64,000 bases of DNA. Origin: Burkholderia cenocepacia (GTDB lineage: Bacteria > Pseudomonadota > Gammaproteobacteria > Burkholderiales > Burkholderiaceae). Made by a program: the position numbers and the translations under genes. Location: contig NZ_CP060039.1 in the NCBI RefSeq assembly GCF_014211915.1, forward strand, positions 3,443,574 to 3,507,573, in the 5' to 3' direction. The notes beneath the pieces were generated by a model. That model saw only the letters and a program-made list of their open reading frames with translations, was not told where the DNA came from and did not search any database. Numbering within the stretch: the first letter of the stretch is position 1; every line of letters starts with the position of its first letter. Below, piece by piece: positions 34,822 to 44,260 of this stretch.

Positions 34822-35891
34822 TACTCTTCTTCGTCCAACGCCTCGGCTTCGTTGGCTACGCCATCGGGCATGCTGACGACACCGAGCGATTCGCGGATGC
34901 GGTTTTCGATCTCGCGTGCGATTTCCGGATTCTCGCGCAGGAATTCACGCGCATTGTCCTTGCCCTGGCCGATCTTCTCGCCGTTGTAGCTGTACCAGGC
35001 GCCCGCCTTGTCGACGATCTTCGCCTGCACGCCGAGATCGATGATCTCGCCCTGACGCGAAATGCCTTCGCCGTACAGGATGTCGAAGATCGCTTCGCGG
35101 AACGGCGGCGACACCTTGTTCTTGACGACCTTCACGCGGGTTTCGTTGCCGATCACCTCGTCGTTCTTCTTGATCGAGCCGATCCGGCGAATGTCGAGAC
35201 GCACCGACGAATAGAACTTCAGCGCGTTGCCGCCCGTGGTGGTTTCCGGGTTGCCGAACATCACGCCGATCTTCATCCGGATCTGGTTGATGAAGATCAC
35301 CAGGCAGTTCGTGCGCTTGATCGTGCCGGTCAGCTTGCGCAGCGCCTGCGACATCAGGCGAGCCTGCAGACCCGGCAGCGAATCGCCCATCTCGCCTTCG
35401 ATTTCGGCCTTCGGCACGAGCGCCGCGACCGAGTCGATGACGATCATGTCGATCGAGCCCGAGCGCACCAGCGCATCGGTGATTTCGAGCGCCTGCTCAC
35501 CGGTGTCCGGCTGCGAGATCAGCAGTTCCGGCACGTTCACGCCGAGCTTCGACGCGTACTGGACGTCGAGCGCGTGCTCGGCGTCGATGAAGGCTGCCGT
35601 GCCGCCGATCTTCTGCAGTTCAGCGATGACTTGCAGCGTGAGGGTGGTCTTACCGGACGATTCCGGACCGTAGATCTCGACCACCCGGCCGCGCGGCAGG
35701 CCGCCAACGCCCAGCGCGATGTCGAGACCCAGCGACCCCGTGGAGACGACCTGGATATTCTCGGTCGCCTCGCCGTCGCCCATGCGCATGATCGAGCCCT
35801 TGCCGAACTGCTTCTCGATCTGCGCGAGTGCGGCCGCCAGCGCCTTGCTCTTCTCGGCGGTCATCCCGGAGCCCTTCTTGCTATCTTCCAT
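34821..35891 (-). CDS. recA: RecA recombinase
   Basis: RecA (356 aa) forms filaments on single-stranded DNA, drives strand exchange and triggers LexA cleavage. The Walker A motif GPESSGKTT lies near residues 72-80. [18 protein letters not shown], the loop region of [13 protein letters not shown], and [13 protein letters not shown] are hallmark segments. The acidic C-terminus ends EAEALDEEE. The start MEDSKKGSG has an AAAGGA ribosome-binding site. A LexA box lies 76 bp upstream, and recX overlaps the stop by 1 bp. Confidence 0.98.
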   Translation of the reverse strand: MEDSKKGSGMTAEKSKALAAALAQIEKQFGKGSIMRMGDGEATENIQVVSTGSLGLDIALGVGGLPRGRVVEIYGPESSGKTTLTLQVIAELQKIGGTAAFIDAEHALDVQYASKLGVNVPELLISQPDTGEQALEITDALVRSGSIDMIVIDSVAALVPKAEIEGEMGDSLPGLQARLMSQALRKLTGTIKRTNCLVIFINQIRMKIGVMFGNPETTTGGNALKFYSSVRLDIRRIGSIKKNDEVIGNETRVKVVKNKVSPPFREAIFDILYGEGISRQGEIIDLGVQAKIVDKAGAWYSYNGEKIGQGKDNAREFLRENPEIAREIENRIRESLGVVSMPDGVANEAEALDEEE

Positions 35892-35966
35892 GAATCGTCC
35901 TTTGCTATGATGAGCAGCGTCTGTTGGAGGCGCGCCCGCTTCAAGCGCTGCCCACGAATGCAGACA

Positions 35967-35982
35967 CTGTATAAAAAAACAG
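35967..35982 (-). promoter_or_regulatory. LexA (SOS) box in the recA promoter
   Basis: CTG-N10-CAG with A+T-rich centre: ctgtataaaaaaacag, extended to a near-perfect palindrome acactgt...acagtgt. It overlaps a plausible recA promoter on the minus strand (TTGCAC at 35989-35994 and TATACA at 35968-35973, 15-bp spacing), so LexA binding would block recA transcription. The response-regulator gene on the other side is divergent and might also be affected. Confidence 0.88.
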
Positions 35983-36077
35983 TGTTTTGTGCAAGCCCGC
36001 AATGCAAAGCGTTGTGCACGAATAACTTCGGAGACAGCCGCGCCGGCGCGAACGCCCTGCCGGCACCGGTCAGCAAC

Positions 36078-36806
36078 ATGCGAATTCTCATCGCCGAAGA
36101 CGACAGCATACTCGCGGACGGCCTCACCCGGTCACTCCGCCAATCGGGCTATGCCGTCGATCACGTGAAGAGCGGCGTCGACGCCGACACCGCGCTGTCG
36201 ATGCAGACTTTCGACCTGCTGATCCTCGATCTCGGGCTGCCGAAAATGTCCGGGCTCGACGTGCTCAAGCGCCTGCGCGCGCGCAATTCCAATCTCCCCG
36301 TGCTGATCCTGACCGCCGCCGACAGCGTCGACGAACGCGTGAAGGGGCTCGACCTCGGCGCCGACGACTACATGGCCAAGCCGTTCGCGCTCAACGAGCT
36401 CGAGGCGCGCGTGCGCGCGCTGACCCGGCGCGGCGCCGGCGGCGGCCCGACCGTCGTGCGCCACGGCTCGCTCGCGTTCGACCAGGTCGGCCGCATCGCG
36501 TACGCGAACGATCACGTGCTCGATCTCTCCGCGCGCGAACTCGGCCTGCTCGAGGTGCTGCTGCAGCGGATCGGCCGCCTCGTGTCGAAGGAACAGCTCG
36601 TCGATCACCTGTGCGAATGGGGCGAGGAAGTCAGCAACAACGCGATCGAAGTCTACGTGCACCGGCTGCGCAAGAAGATCGAGCCGAGCGGCGTGCGGAT
36701 CTCGACCGTGCGCGGCCTCGGCTATTGCCTCGAGAAGGTCGCGCCCGCGACGCCGGCCGACACGGCGGCGCCCCAGCCCGCGGCGGCCGGCACGCCGCTG
36801 CGCTGA
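36078..36806 (+). CDS. OmpR-family response regulator (QseB/TctD-like)
   Basis: The 242-residue protein has an N-terminal receiver domain with acidic pocket EDD (7-9), phospho-acceptor Asp51 in [10 protein letters not shown] and the conserved Lys in [10 protein letters not shown]. The C-terminal winged helix (about 130-225: [41 protein letters not shown]) binds DNA. A proline/alanine tail follows. It is divergent from recA and 17 bp upstream of its cognate kinase. The regulon cannot be read from the sequence; TctD-like relatives respond to carboxylates and QseB-like ones to other signals. Confidence 0.92.
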   Translation: MRILIAEDDSILADGLTRSLRQSGYAVDHVKSGVDADTALSMQTFDLLILDLGLPKMSGLDVLKRLRARNSNLPVLILTAADSVDERVKGLDLGADDYMAKPFALNELEARVRALTRRGAGGGPTVVRHGSLAFDQVGRIAYANDHVLDLSARELGLLEVLLQRIGRLVSKEQLVDHLCEWGEEVSNNAIEVYVHRLRKKIEPSGVRISTVRGLGYCLEKVAPATPADTAAPQPAAAGTPLR

Positions 36807-36823
36807 CGCCGGGCGGCGCCGCG

Positions 36824-38377
36824 ATGGCCACGCCGGCCCATTCCCCTTCCCGCCACCCGACCGGCGCGCCGTCGTCGGCTGCCGACGAGGCGCGCGACGC
36901 GCGCTACGAAAACCCGTTCGCGCCGCCCGACGAAACCGAATCGCCCGAAACGCCGCGCCCGCGCTCGCTGTTCGGCGAAATCCTCGACTGGATGCTCGCG
37001 CCGCTGCTGCTGCTGTGGCCGATGAGCATCGCCGTCACCTATCTCGTCGCGAAGACGATCGCGAACAGCCCGTTCGATCGCGCGCTCGAGACCAACGCCT
37101 ACGTGCTCGCGCGGCAGATCCATCCGGTCAACGGCGTCGCCGAGCTGACGCTGCCGGAGCAGACGCGCGACTTCCTGCGCGCGGACAACATCGACAGCGT
37201 CTACTTCCAGGTGCTCGGCACGCGCGGCGAGCTGGTCGCCGGCGAAGCCGACATGCCGCTGCCGCGCGACGAGGACCGCCCGCCGCCAGGCGTCGTCGTG
37301 TTCCGCGACGACCTGCTGCGCGGCAACGACGTGCGTGTCGCGTATACGACCGTCGCGCTGCCGCAGGCGAGCGGCGCGCAGCCCGTGCTCGTGCAGGTCG
37401 GCGAAACGCTCGACAAGCGCAACGCGCTCGCCAACGACATCATCAAGGGCGTGATCCTGCCGCAATTCGTGATCCTGCCGCTCGCGATCCTGCTCGTCTG
37501 GTTCGGGCTGTCGCGCGGGCTCGCGCCGCTCAACGCGCTGCAGGCGCACATTCGCGCGCGGCGGCCCGACGACCTGTCGCCCGTCGAGGCGCAGCGCGCG
37601 CCGCCCGAGATCGAGCCGCTCGTCACGTCGTTCAACGACCTGCTCGCGCGCCTCGAACAGAACATGGCGCTGCAGAAACGCTTCATCGCCGACGCCGCGC
37701 ACCAGATGAAGACGCCGCTCGCGGGCCTGCGCACGCAGGCCGAGTTCGCGCTGCGCCATCCGGTGCCGCCCGACGTGCAGCGCTCGCTCGAGCAGATCGC
37801 GACGAGCTCCGAGCAGGCCGCGCGGCTCGTCACGCAACTGCTGGCGCTCGCGCGCGCCGAGAACCGCGCGAGCGGGCTGACGTTCGAGCCGGTCGAGATC
37901 GGTTCGCTCGCGCGGCGCACCGTGCGCGACTGGGTGCAGGCCGCGCTCGCGAAACGCATGGACCTCGGGTACGAAGGCCCGGACGACGACGCGCCGCTCA
38001 AGGTCGACGGCAGTCCGGTGATGCTGCGCGAGATGCTCGGCAACCTGGTCGACAACGCGATCCGCTATACGCCCGAAGGCGGCCGCATCACGGTGCGCGT
38101 GCGGGCCGAGCGCGCGGCGCGGCGCGTGCATCTCGAAGTCGAGGATACCGGCCCCGGCATCCCGGCCGGCGAGCGCGAGCGCGTCGTCGAACGTTTCTAC
38201 CGGATCCTCGGCCGCGAAGGCGACGGCAGCGGCCTCGGGCTCGCGATCGTGCGCGAGATCGCCACGCAGCACGGCGGCACGCTGACGCTCGACGATCACG
38301 TCTACCAGCACGCGCCGCGCCTCGCCGGCACGCTGGTGCGCATCAGCCTGCCGCTGACCGATACCGCCCCGGATTAA
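36824..38377 (+). CDS. Membrane sensor histidine kinase, partner of the preceding regulator
   Basis: The 517-residue kinase has a proline-rich N-terminal cytoplasmic stretch, a first membrane helix near residues 56-75 and a periplasmic sensor region of about 130 residues. A second helix near 207-228 (LPQFVILPLAILLVWFGL) is followed by a HAMP-like linker. The dimerisation motif is FIADAAHQMKTPLAGLR with His293. The ATPase region shows NLVDNAIRYTPEGG, DTGPGIP and GDGSGLGLAIVREI. This layout matches TctE/QseC-like kinases. It forms a pair with the gene 17 bp upstream. Confidence 0.92.
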   Translation: MATPAHSPSRHPTGAPSSAADEARDARYENPFAPPDETESPETPRPRSLFGEILDWMLAPLLLLWPMSIAVTYLVAKTIANSPFDRALETNAYVLARQIHPVNGVAELTLPEQTRDFLRADNIDSVYFQVLGTRGELVAGEADMPLPRDEDRPPPGVVVFRDDLLRGNDVRVAYTTVALPQASGAQPVLVQVGETLDKRNALANDIIKGVILPQFVILPLAILLVWFGLSRGLAPLNALQAHIRARRPDDLSPVEAQRAPPEIEPLVTSFNDLLARLEQNMALQKRFIADAAHQMKTPLAGLRTQAEFALRHPVPPDVQRSLEQIATSSEQAARLVTQLLALARAENRASGLTFEPVEIGSLARRTVRDWVQAALAKRMDLGYEGPDDDAPLKVDGSPVMLREMLGNLVDNAIRYTPEGGRITVRVRAERAARRVHLEVEDTGPGIPAGERERVVERFYRILGREGDGSGLGLAIVREIATQHGGTLTLDDHVYQHAPRLAGTLVRISLPLTDTAPD

Positions 38378-38604
38378 CCCTGACGCGCGCCGCCACGGTG
38401 CGGCGCCAACACGCAGAAACCGGCGCTTTACCGGACGTTCACGCCACAATCGACACGCGAAGCGACCGATTCGACACGGGTTAACGCGCAGTCGTTTTGT
38501 ACGCGCAAGTCAGTGCGCCGTAAGTTTCCGTGCCAATAATCGTCGACAGGCCCGCCCCTCCCAAGGCGGCCGCACATCTATATCAAGGGACTTGGAGACG
38601 ATTC

Positions 38605-40262
38605 ATGGCAACGTTAGGCGGGCAAATTTCGCACTCGCCGATGACGGGCGAAGAGAAGAAGGTGATCTTCGCGTCGTCGCTCGGCACCGTGTTCGAGTGG
38701 TACGACTTTTACCTGGCCGGCTCGCTCGCGGCCTACATCAGCAAGAGCTTCTTCTCCGGCGTCAATCCGACCGCCGCGTTCATCTTCACGCTGCTCGGCT
38801 TCGCCGCCGGCTTCGCGGTGCGGCCGTTCGGCGCGATCGTGTTCGGCCGGCTCGGCGACCTCGTCGGCCGCAAGCACACGTTCCTCGTGACGATCGTGAT
38901 CATGGGCGTCTCGACGTTCGTGGTCGGCTTCCTGCCGGGCTACGCGTCGATCGGCATCGCCGCCCCCGTGATCTTCATCGCGATGCGGCTGTTGCAGGGC
39001 CTCGCGCTCGGCGGCGAGTACGGCGGCGCGGCGACCTACGTCGCCGAGCATGCGCCGGCCAACCGGCGCGGCTTCTACACGGCCTGGATCCAGACGACGG
39101 CCACGCTCGGCCTGTTCCTGTCGCTGCTCGTGATCCTGGGCGTGCGCACGTTCATCGGCGAGGAAGCGTTCGGCAACTGGGGCTGGCGCGTGCCGTTCGT
39201 CGCATCGATCCTGCTGCTCGGGTGTCGGTGTGGATCCGGCTGCAACTGAACGAATCGCCGGTGTTCCTGCGCATCAAGGCGGAAGGCAAGACGTCGAAGG
39301 CGCCGCTGACCGAAGCGTTCGGCCAGTGGAAGAACCTGAAGATCGTGATCCTCGCGCTGATCGGCCTGACGGCCGGCCAGGCGGTCGTGTGGTACACGGG
39401 CCAGTTCTACGCGCTGTTCTTCCTCACGCAGACGCTGAAGGTCGACGGCGCCAGCGCGAACATCCTGATCGCGATCGCGCTCCTGATCGGCACGCCGTTC
39501 TTCCTGTTCTTCGGCTCGCTGTCGGACAAGATCGGCCGCAAGCCGATCATCCTTGCCGGCTGCCTGATCGCCGCGCTGACCTACTTCCCGCTGTTCAAGG
39601 CGCTCACGCACTACGCGAACCCGCAGCTCGAACTCGCGACGCAGAAGGCGCCGATCACGGTCGTCGCCGATCCGGCTACCTGCTCGTTCCAGTTCAACCC
39701 GGTGGGCACGTCGAAGTTCACCACCTCGTGCGACATCGCGAAGAGCGCGCTCGCGAAGGCCGGCCTGAACTACGAGAACGTCGCGGCGCCGGCCGGCACG
39801 CTGGCCGAAATCAAGGTCGGCGACACGGTGATCCAGACCTACGACGGCAAGGCGGCCGACGCGAAGGCGCAGGGCGCGGCGTTCGACAAGACCCTCGCGT
39901 CGACGCTGAAGGGGGCCGGCTACCCGGCGAAGGCCGACCCGGCGCAACTCAACTGGCCGATGACGATCGTGATCCTGACGATCCTCGTGATCTTCGTGAC
40001 GATGGTCTACGGCCCGATCGCCGCGATGCTGGTCGAGATGTTCCCGACGCGAATCCGCTACACGTCGATGTCGCTGCCCTATCACATCGGCAACGGCTGG
40101 TTCGGCGGCTTCCTGCCGGCAACTGCGTTCGCGATCGTCGCGGCGAAGGGCAACATCTACTCGGGGCTCTGGTATCCGATCGTGATCGCGCTGGCCACGT
40201 TCGTGATCGGCCTGCTGTTCGTCAAGGAGACGAAGGACTCGGACATCTACGCGCAGGATTGA
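38605..40262 (+). pseudogene. MHS-family MFS metabolite:H+ symporter, interrupted by a one-base deletion
   Basis: Two adjoining frames together make a complete transporter of about 552 residues. The first runs from MATLGGQISHSPMTGEE to VPFVASILLLG; the second continues VSVWIRLQLNESPVFLR to the stop at 40262. Restoring one base in the G run 39220-39222 joins them. Family signatures are present: SSLGTVFEWYDFYLAGSLA, RPFGAIVFGRLGDLVGRK, ALGGEYGGAATYVAEHAP and FGSLSDKIGRKP. MHS proteins take up organic acids or osmolytes such as alpha-ketoglutarate, shikimate or proline. An inserted region near residues 345-440 between late helices is typical of this subgroup. The substrate is unknown. The lesion may be a sequencing error. 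Confidence 0.82.
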
Positions 40263-40382
40263 TGTCGGGTCCGCGGCGGGGGAGGGCCGACGGAGGATCG
40301 CCTTCCGGCGCCCGGCTCCCGCCCGCGATGGAGGCCGGCACGGACCGTCGGCAACTTTTTTCGGGAAAGATGGAAAAAGGTA

Positions 40383-40411
40383 TTGACAGCTGACCGGCCG
40401 ATCGACATAAT
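40383..40411 (+). promoter_or_regulatory. Sigma70 promoter of the tRNA-Met gene
   Basis: TTGACA at 40383-40388 and CATAAT at 40406-40411 are separated by 17 bp, with transcription expected just before the tRNA 5' end at 40424. This is one of the best consensus promoters in the window. Confidence 0.85.
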
Positions 40412-40423
40412 TCAAGTCTTCAC

Positions 40424-40500
<77 letters not shown>

Positions 40501-40506
40501 AATGCG

Positions 40507-40542
40507 AAAAGCCGCTGTTTCTTTCGAAACAGCGGCTTTTTT
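40507..40542 (+). terminator. Terminator of the tRNA-Met gene
   Basis: gccgctgtttc (40511-40521) pairs with gaaacagcggc (40526-40536) around a TTTC loop, followed by TTTTTT; flanking AAAA makes it bidirectional. It lies 7 bp after the CCA end and also faces the convergent LysR gene. Confidence 0.9.
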
Positions 40543-40608
40543 CATTGCTTCATCGGGCGCACGCGGCGGCGCGCGTTGCCCGCCTTCAGGCCGCGCGCTG
40601 CGCCCAGA

Positions 40609-41583
40609 CTACGCCACCACCGCTCCGCGCTGCGTATCCGGCGTCTCCGCCCGCAGCTTCCCCCGCCAGTTCTCCCCGCCCTCCAGCGCCGGCGTCGACT
40701 CGAATACCTCCGCGATCCAGTCGGCGAACACGCGCACCTTCTGCGACAGATGCCGGTTGTGCGGGTAGACGATCGAGATCGGCTTTGGCTTCGGATTGCT
40801 GTCCGGCAGCACCTCGACCAGCGACCCGTCGAGCAGGTGCGGCAGCACCATGAACAGCGTCGGCTGGATCATCCCGAAGCCTTCGAGCCCGCACGTCACG
40901 TAGGCATCCGAGTCGTTGACCGTGACGCTGCCGTTCATCCGCACCTCGAACGGCTTGCCGTCGATCATGAACACCCACGGAATCGCCCGCGCGCCGTGGC
41001 TCGAGCGAAAATTCACCGCGTGATGCTCGACGAGATCGGCAATCTCGTTCGGCTCGCCGTGACGGGCGAGGTAATCGGGAGACGCGCACGTCACGCGCTT
41101 GAGCATCCCGATGCGCCGCGCGACCATCGACGAATCCTCGAGCGGCCCGACCCGGATCATGCAGTCGATGCCCTCCTCGACCGGATCGACGTAGCGGTCG
41201 GACAGCCCCAGCTCGAGCGTGATGTCCGGATAGCGCTGCCGGAAGATCGACAGCGACGGCAGCACGACGCGCCGCCCGAGCGAACTCGGCATGTGGACGC
41301 GCAGCACGCCGCTCGGCTTGCGGTTGCCGGCCTGGAAACTCGCGTCGGCCTCGGCGATCTCCGCGATGATCTTCATGCAATGCTCGTAGTACGCGGCGCC
41401 CTCCGGCGTCAGCGACAACCGGCGCGTCGTCCGGTGCATCAGGCGCACGCCGAGCAGCGCCTCGAGATTCTGGATGATGGTCGTCACCGATGCGCGCGGC
41501 ATCGCGAGCGTGTCGGCCGCCCGCGTGAAGCTGTTCGCGTCGACCACGCGGGTAAAAACCTCCATTGCCTGGATGCGGTCCAT
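40609..41583 (-). CDS. LysR-family transcriptional regulator
   Basis: The 324-residue regulator has an N-terminal winged helix (MDRIQAMEVFTRVVDANSFTRAADTLAMPRASVTT is split between helices 1-3; DNA-recognition part near residues 18-37, RLMHRTTRRLSLTPEG closing the wing). A periplasmic-binding-like effector domain follows from about residue 90. Many relatives in Burkholderia control small oxidoreductase or efflux genes, but no divergent target gene is adjacent here; the tRNA lies downstream and another regulator upstream. Effector and regulon are unknown. Confidence 0.9.
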   Translation of the reverse strand: MDRIQAMEVFTRVVDANSFTRAADTLAMPRASVTTIIQNLEALLGVRLMHRTTRRLSLTPEGAAYYEHCMKIIAEIAEADASFQAGNRKPSGVLRVHMPSSLGRRVVLPSLSIFRQRYPDITLELGLSDRYVDPVEEGIDCMIRVGPLEDSSMVARRIGMLKRVTCASPDYLARHGEPNEIADLVEHHAVNFRSSHGARAIPWVFMIDGKPFEVRMNGSVTVNDSDAYVTCGLEGFGMIQPTLFMVLPHLLDGSLVEVLPDSNPKPKPISIVYPHNRHLSQKVRVFADWIAEVFESTPALEGGENWRGKLRAETPDTQRGAVVA

Positions 41584-41759
41584 GCTGCTTCCCCCTTCGA
41601 ATCGCCAACGGGACAGAATAGAGCGCGCGGCGGGCACGGCACAAGCCCCCGCCTATTGTTCTCCGATCCTGAATAGTTTCGACACTTCGGACTGGAAACC
41701 GACCGGTTTCCGTTCAGTTCCGGGTAGCGGCCGCCGGGGCTCCGCTCATTCGTCGCACG

Positions 41760-42734
41760 TCACCGCACGAACCGCTCGCGATATCCCTGCGGCGATACGC
41801 CCAGCACGCGCACGAAGCTGCGCCGCAGCGTCTCCTCCGAACCGAAGCCGCAACGCCCGGCGATCCGCTTGACGGGCCAGGCCGTTTCGCCGAGCAGGCG
41901 TTGCGCGGCCTCGACACGGATCTGCTCGACCGCACGCGCGGGCGTGCGGCCGGTTTCCGCGCGATAGTGGCGCACGAAGCTGCGCTCGCTCATGCTCACG
42001 CGCTCGGCGAGCGCGGGCACCGACAGGTCGGCCGTCAGGTGCTCGGCCATCCATGCGTGCAACTCGCCGAACCGGTCGGCGGTGCGCTGCATCGACAGCA
42101 TCGTGCTGAACTGCGCCTGCCCGCCCGGACGCTTCAGGAATACGACGAGTTCGCGCGCGACGTCGAGCGCGGTCGCCCGCCCGAGATCCTCCTCGACCAG
42201 CGCGAGCGCGAGATCGATGCCGGCCGTCACGCCGGCCGACGTCCACAGCGCGCCTTCGCGGATGAAGATCGGGTCCGGCTCGACGCGCACGCTCGGGTAG
42301 CGCGCCGCGAATTCGTCGCAGCGCGCCCAGTGCGTGACCGCGCGCCGCCCGTCGAGCAAGCCGGCCTCGGCGAGCAGGAACGCGCCGGTGCAGACCGACG
42401 CCACGCGCCGCGCGCGCCCGGCCTGCTGCCGCACCCAGCGAACCACCCGCGCGTCCTTCGACGCCGCGTGCACGCCCTTGCCGCCGGCGACGATCAGCGT
42501 GTCGGGACGGCGCGCGGCCGCGCGCAGCGACTCGGCCATCACGACGAGGCCCGACGACGTCTCGACGGGCCCCGCTTCGACGGCCACGACGCGCGGCGCA
42601 TACGGCGCCGGCTGCCCGCGCTCCAGCGCGAGCTCATTGACGGACGCGAACACCTGCAACGGGCCCGTCACATCGAGCAGTTGCGCACGGGGAAACGCGA
42701 GGACCAGGATCGAACGCGGGGCGGCGGCAGGCAT
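41760..42734 (-). CDS. GlxA-like transcriptional regulator (DJ-1/PfpI domain plus AraC HTH)
   Basis: The 324-residue protein (338 if an upstream ATG at 42776 is used) has an N-terminal DJ-1/PfpI-like domain: SILVLAFPRAQLLDVTGPLQVF, LIVAGGKGVH and a nucleophile-elbow-like VASVCTGAFLLAEAGLL. The C-terminal AraC domain (about 220-320) shows LTADLSVPALAERVSMSERSFVRHYR and RCGFGSEETLRRSFVRVLGVSP. It is divergent from a free-standing DJ-1/PfpI gene at 42849, which it probably regulates. Confidence 0.9.
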   Translation of the reverse strand: MPAAAPRSILVLAFPRAQLLDVTGPLQVFASVNELALERGQPAPYAPRVVAVEAGPVETSSGLVVMAESLRAAARRPDTLIVAGGKGVHAASKDARVVRWVRQQAGRARRVASVCTGAFLLAEAGLLDGRRAVTHWARCDEFAARYPSVRVEPDPIFIREGALWTSAGVTAGIDLALALVEEDLGRATALDVARELVVFLKRPGGQAQFSTMLSMQRTADRFGELHAWMAEHLTADLSVPALAERVSMSERSFVRHYRAETGRTPARAVEQIRVEAAQRLLGETAWPVKRIAGRCGFGSEETLRRSFVRVLGVSPQGYRERFVR

Positions 42735-42848
42735 GGCGATTGGCTGAAAACGTGGGTGATATGGCAATTTCGCCAAACACTACGCGCCTAGAATCGACCT
42801 GTCCATCCCGTGCCGAACGGCGCGCCCCTTCCCTTTCGGAGCCTTCGC

Positions 42849-43532
42849 ATGACCCTGCATATCGGCCTTCTCGTCTTTCCAGGCGTCCAGCAACTCGACC
42901 TCACCGGCCCGCACGACGTGCTCGCGTCGCTGCCGGACGCAACCGTCCATCTGGTGTGGAAGTCGCGCGACGCAGTCGCGTCGAGCAGCGGCCTCGCGCT
43001 CGCGCCGACCTGCACGTTCGACGACTGCCCGCCGCTCGACGTGATCTGCATCCCGGGCGGCATCGGCATCAACGAACTGCTGCTCGATGCCGAAACGATC
43101 GCGTTCGTGCAGCAGCGCGCGGCCACCGCGCGCTACGTGACGTCGGTCTGCACGGGCTCGTTGCTGTTGGGCGTGGCGGGTCTGCTGCGGGGACGGCGCG
43201 CGACGACGCACTGGGCGTTCCACGCGCTGCTCGAACCGCTGGGTGCGATACCCGTGCGCGAGCGCGTCGTGCGCGACGGCAACCTCGTCACGGGCGGCGG
43301 CGTGACGGCCGGCATCGACTTCGCGTTGACGATCGCCGCGGAGCTGGTCGGCGACGAAGCCGCGCAGGCGATCCAGCTGCAACTCGAATATGCGCCCGCG
43401 CCGCCGTTCGACGCGGGCTCGCCCGACACCGCGCCGGCGGCGGTCGTGAAGCGCGTCACCGAACGTTCGGCCGCCGGCTTCGCGAAGCGCAAGCAGATCA
43501 TCGAGCAGGCGCTGCGCGCCACGTTGCGCTGA
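42849..43532 (+). CDS. DJ-1/PfpI superfamily protein (isonitrile hydratase-like)
   Basis: The 227-residue single-domain protein begins MTLHIGLLVFPGVQQLDLTGPHDVLA, has ICIPGGIGINELLLD, and carries the probable catalytic Cys in VTSVCTGSLLLGVAGLL (about residue 101), followed by TTHWAFH and GGGVTAGIDFALTI. This sub-pattern, especially D-x-x-GP near the N-terminus, is that of isonitrile hydratase and related GlxA-like proteins rather than PfpI proteases. The exact substrate is uncertain. It is followed by a small cupin gene and is divergent from the GlxA-like regulator. Confidence 0.85.
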   Translation: MTLHIGLLVFPGVQQLDLTGPHDVLASLPDATVHLVWKSRDAVASSSGLALAPTCTFDDCPPLDVICIPGGIGINELLLDAETIAFVQQRAATARYVTSVCTGSLLLGVAGLLRGRRATTHWAFHALLEPLGAIPVRERVVRDGNLVTGGGVTAGIDFALTIAAELVGDEAAQAIQLQLEYAPAPPFDAGSPDTAPAAVVKRVTERSAAGFAKRKQIIEQALRATLR

Positions 43533-43605
43533 ATGCGGAACGGGAGATGCGGATGTCGGAACAATCACTGAAAAGCAGCGCACGCGCGTGCCGGAGAACA
43601 CCTCG

Positions 43606-43917
43606 ATGAACATCATCCGGAGTGCCGCATTCACGGCGGACCGTGCGTGGGGCGCCGTCGACATCGCGAACCTGAACGGCATCACGGTGCGGCTGCACTG
43701 GACCGACGAGCCGTATCGCTGGCACGTGAACGACGGGGAGGAGGTGTTCGCGGTGCTCGACGGCCGCGTCGAGATGCGCTACCGCGAAGCGGGCGTCGAG
43801 CACGCGACGGTGCTCGAAACGGGCGACGTCTTCCATGCGACGGTCGGCACCGAGCACGTCGCGCATCCGCTCGGCGCCGCGCGCATCCTCGTGATCGAAA
43901 CCGAAGGCAGCGTCTGA
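43606..43917 (+). CDS. Small single-domain cupin protein
   Basis: The 103-residue protein has the cupin metal-site pattern: YRWHVNDGEEVFAVLDGRVEMRY (motif 1) and LETGDVFHATVGTEHVAHP (motif 2), with His/Glu ligand candidates. The ATG at 43606 follows a GGAG-containing region; an in-frame GTG at 43588 is a possible alternative start. It lies 73 bp after the DJ-1-like gene. Enzymatic activity cannot be assigned. Confidence 0.8.
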   Translation: MNIIRSAAFTADRAWGAVDIANLNGITVRLHWTDEPYRWHVNDGEEVFAVLDGRVEMRYREAGVEHATVLETGDVFHATVGTEHVAHPLGAARILVIETEGSV

Positions 43918-43975
43918 CGGCGGGCGTCGGGGTCTCGATGTCGCGCGGCTGACGAGCGCCGTCGCGCGGCGAAGG

Positions 43976-44260
43976 TCACCCCGAGATCGTCCCGGTTGCC
44001 TGCGAGGGGATCAGTTTCGGTAGCGGCGTGCACTGGCACTGGCACAGGTCGTGTTCGAGCGCGACGACCTTGCCCATCACGGTCATCGTGCGCTCGCCGC
44101 CGTCCGATACGATCACGCCCGGCGACTTGCACGCCGCGCAGAACACGGCTGCGCCGAGATACGCGAGTTCGCGCCCGTCGAACGACGAATTGGCGATCCC
44201 TTCGAGCACGACGCCGCCGTGATCGGTCGTGTCGCCCTTCAGAATGAATTTGCGGCTCAT
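43976..44260 (-). CDS. PAAR-domain protein (T6SS spike tip), orphan
   Basis: This 94-residue protein resembles short PAAR-type proteins that cap the VgrG spike: FILKGDTTDHGGVVLEG opens the first beta hairpin, and FDGRELAYLGAAVFCAACKSPGVIV, GKVVALEHDLCQCQCTPLP follow. Cys and His residues may bind the tip metal. No vgrG, effector or other T6SS gene adjoins; the vgrG of this window is 24 kb away. The region upstream is unusually A+T-rich. Confidence 0.78.
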   Translation of the reverse strand: MSRKFILKGDTTDHGGVVLEGIANSSFDGRELAYLGAAVFCAACKSPGVIVSDGGERTMTVMGKVVALEHDLCQCQCTPLPKLIPSQATGTISG

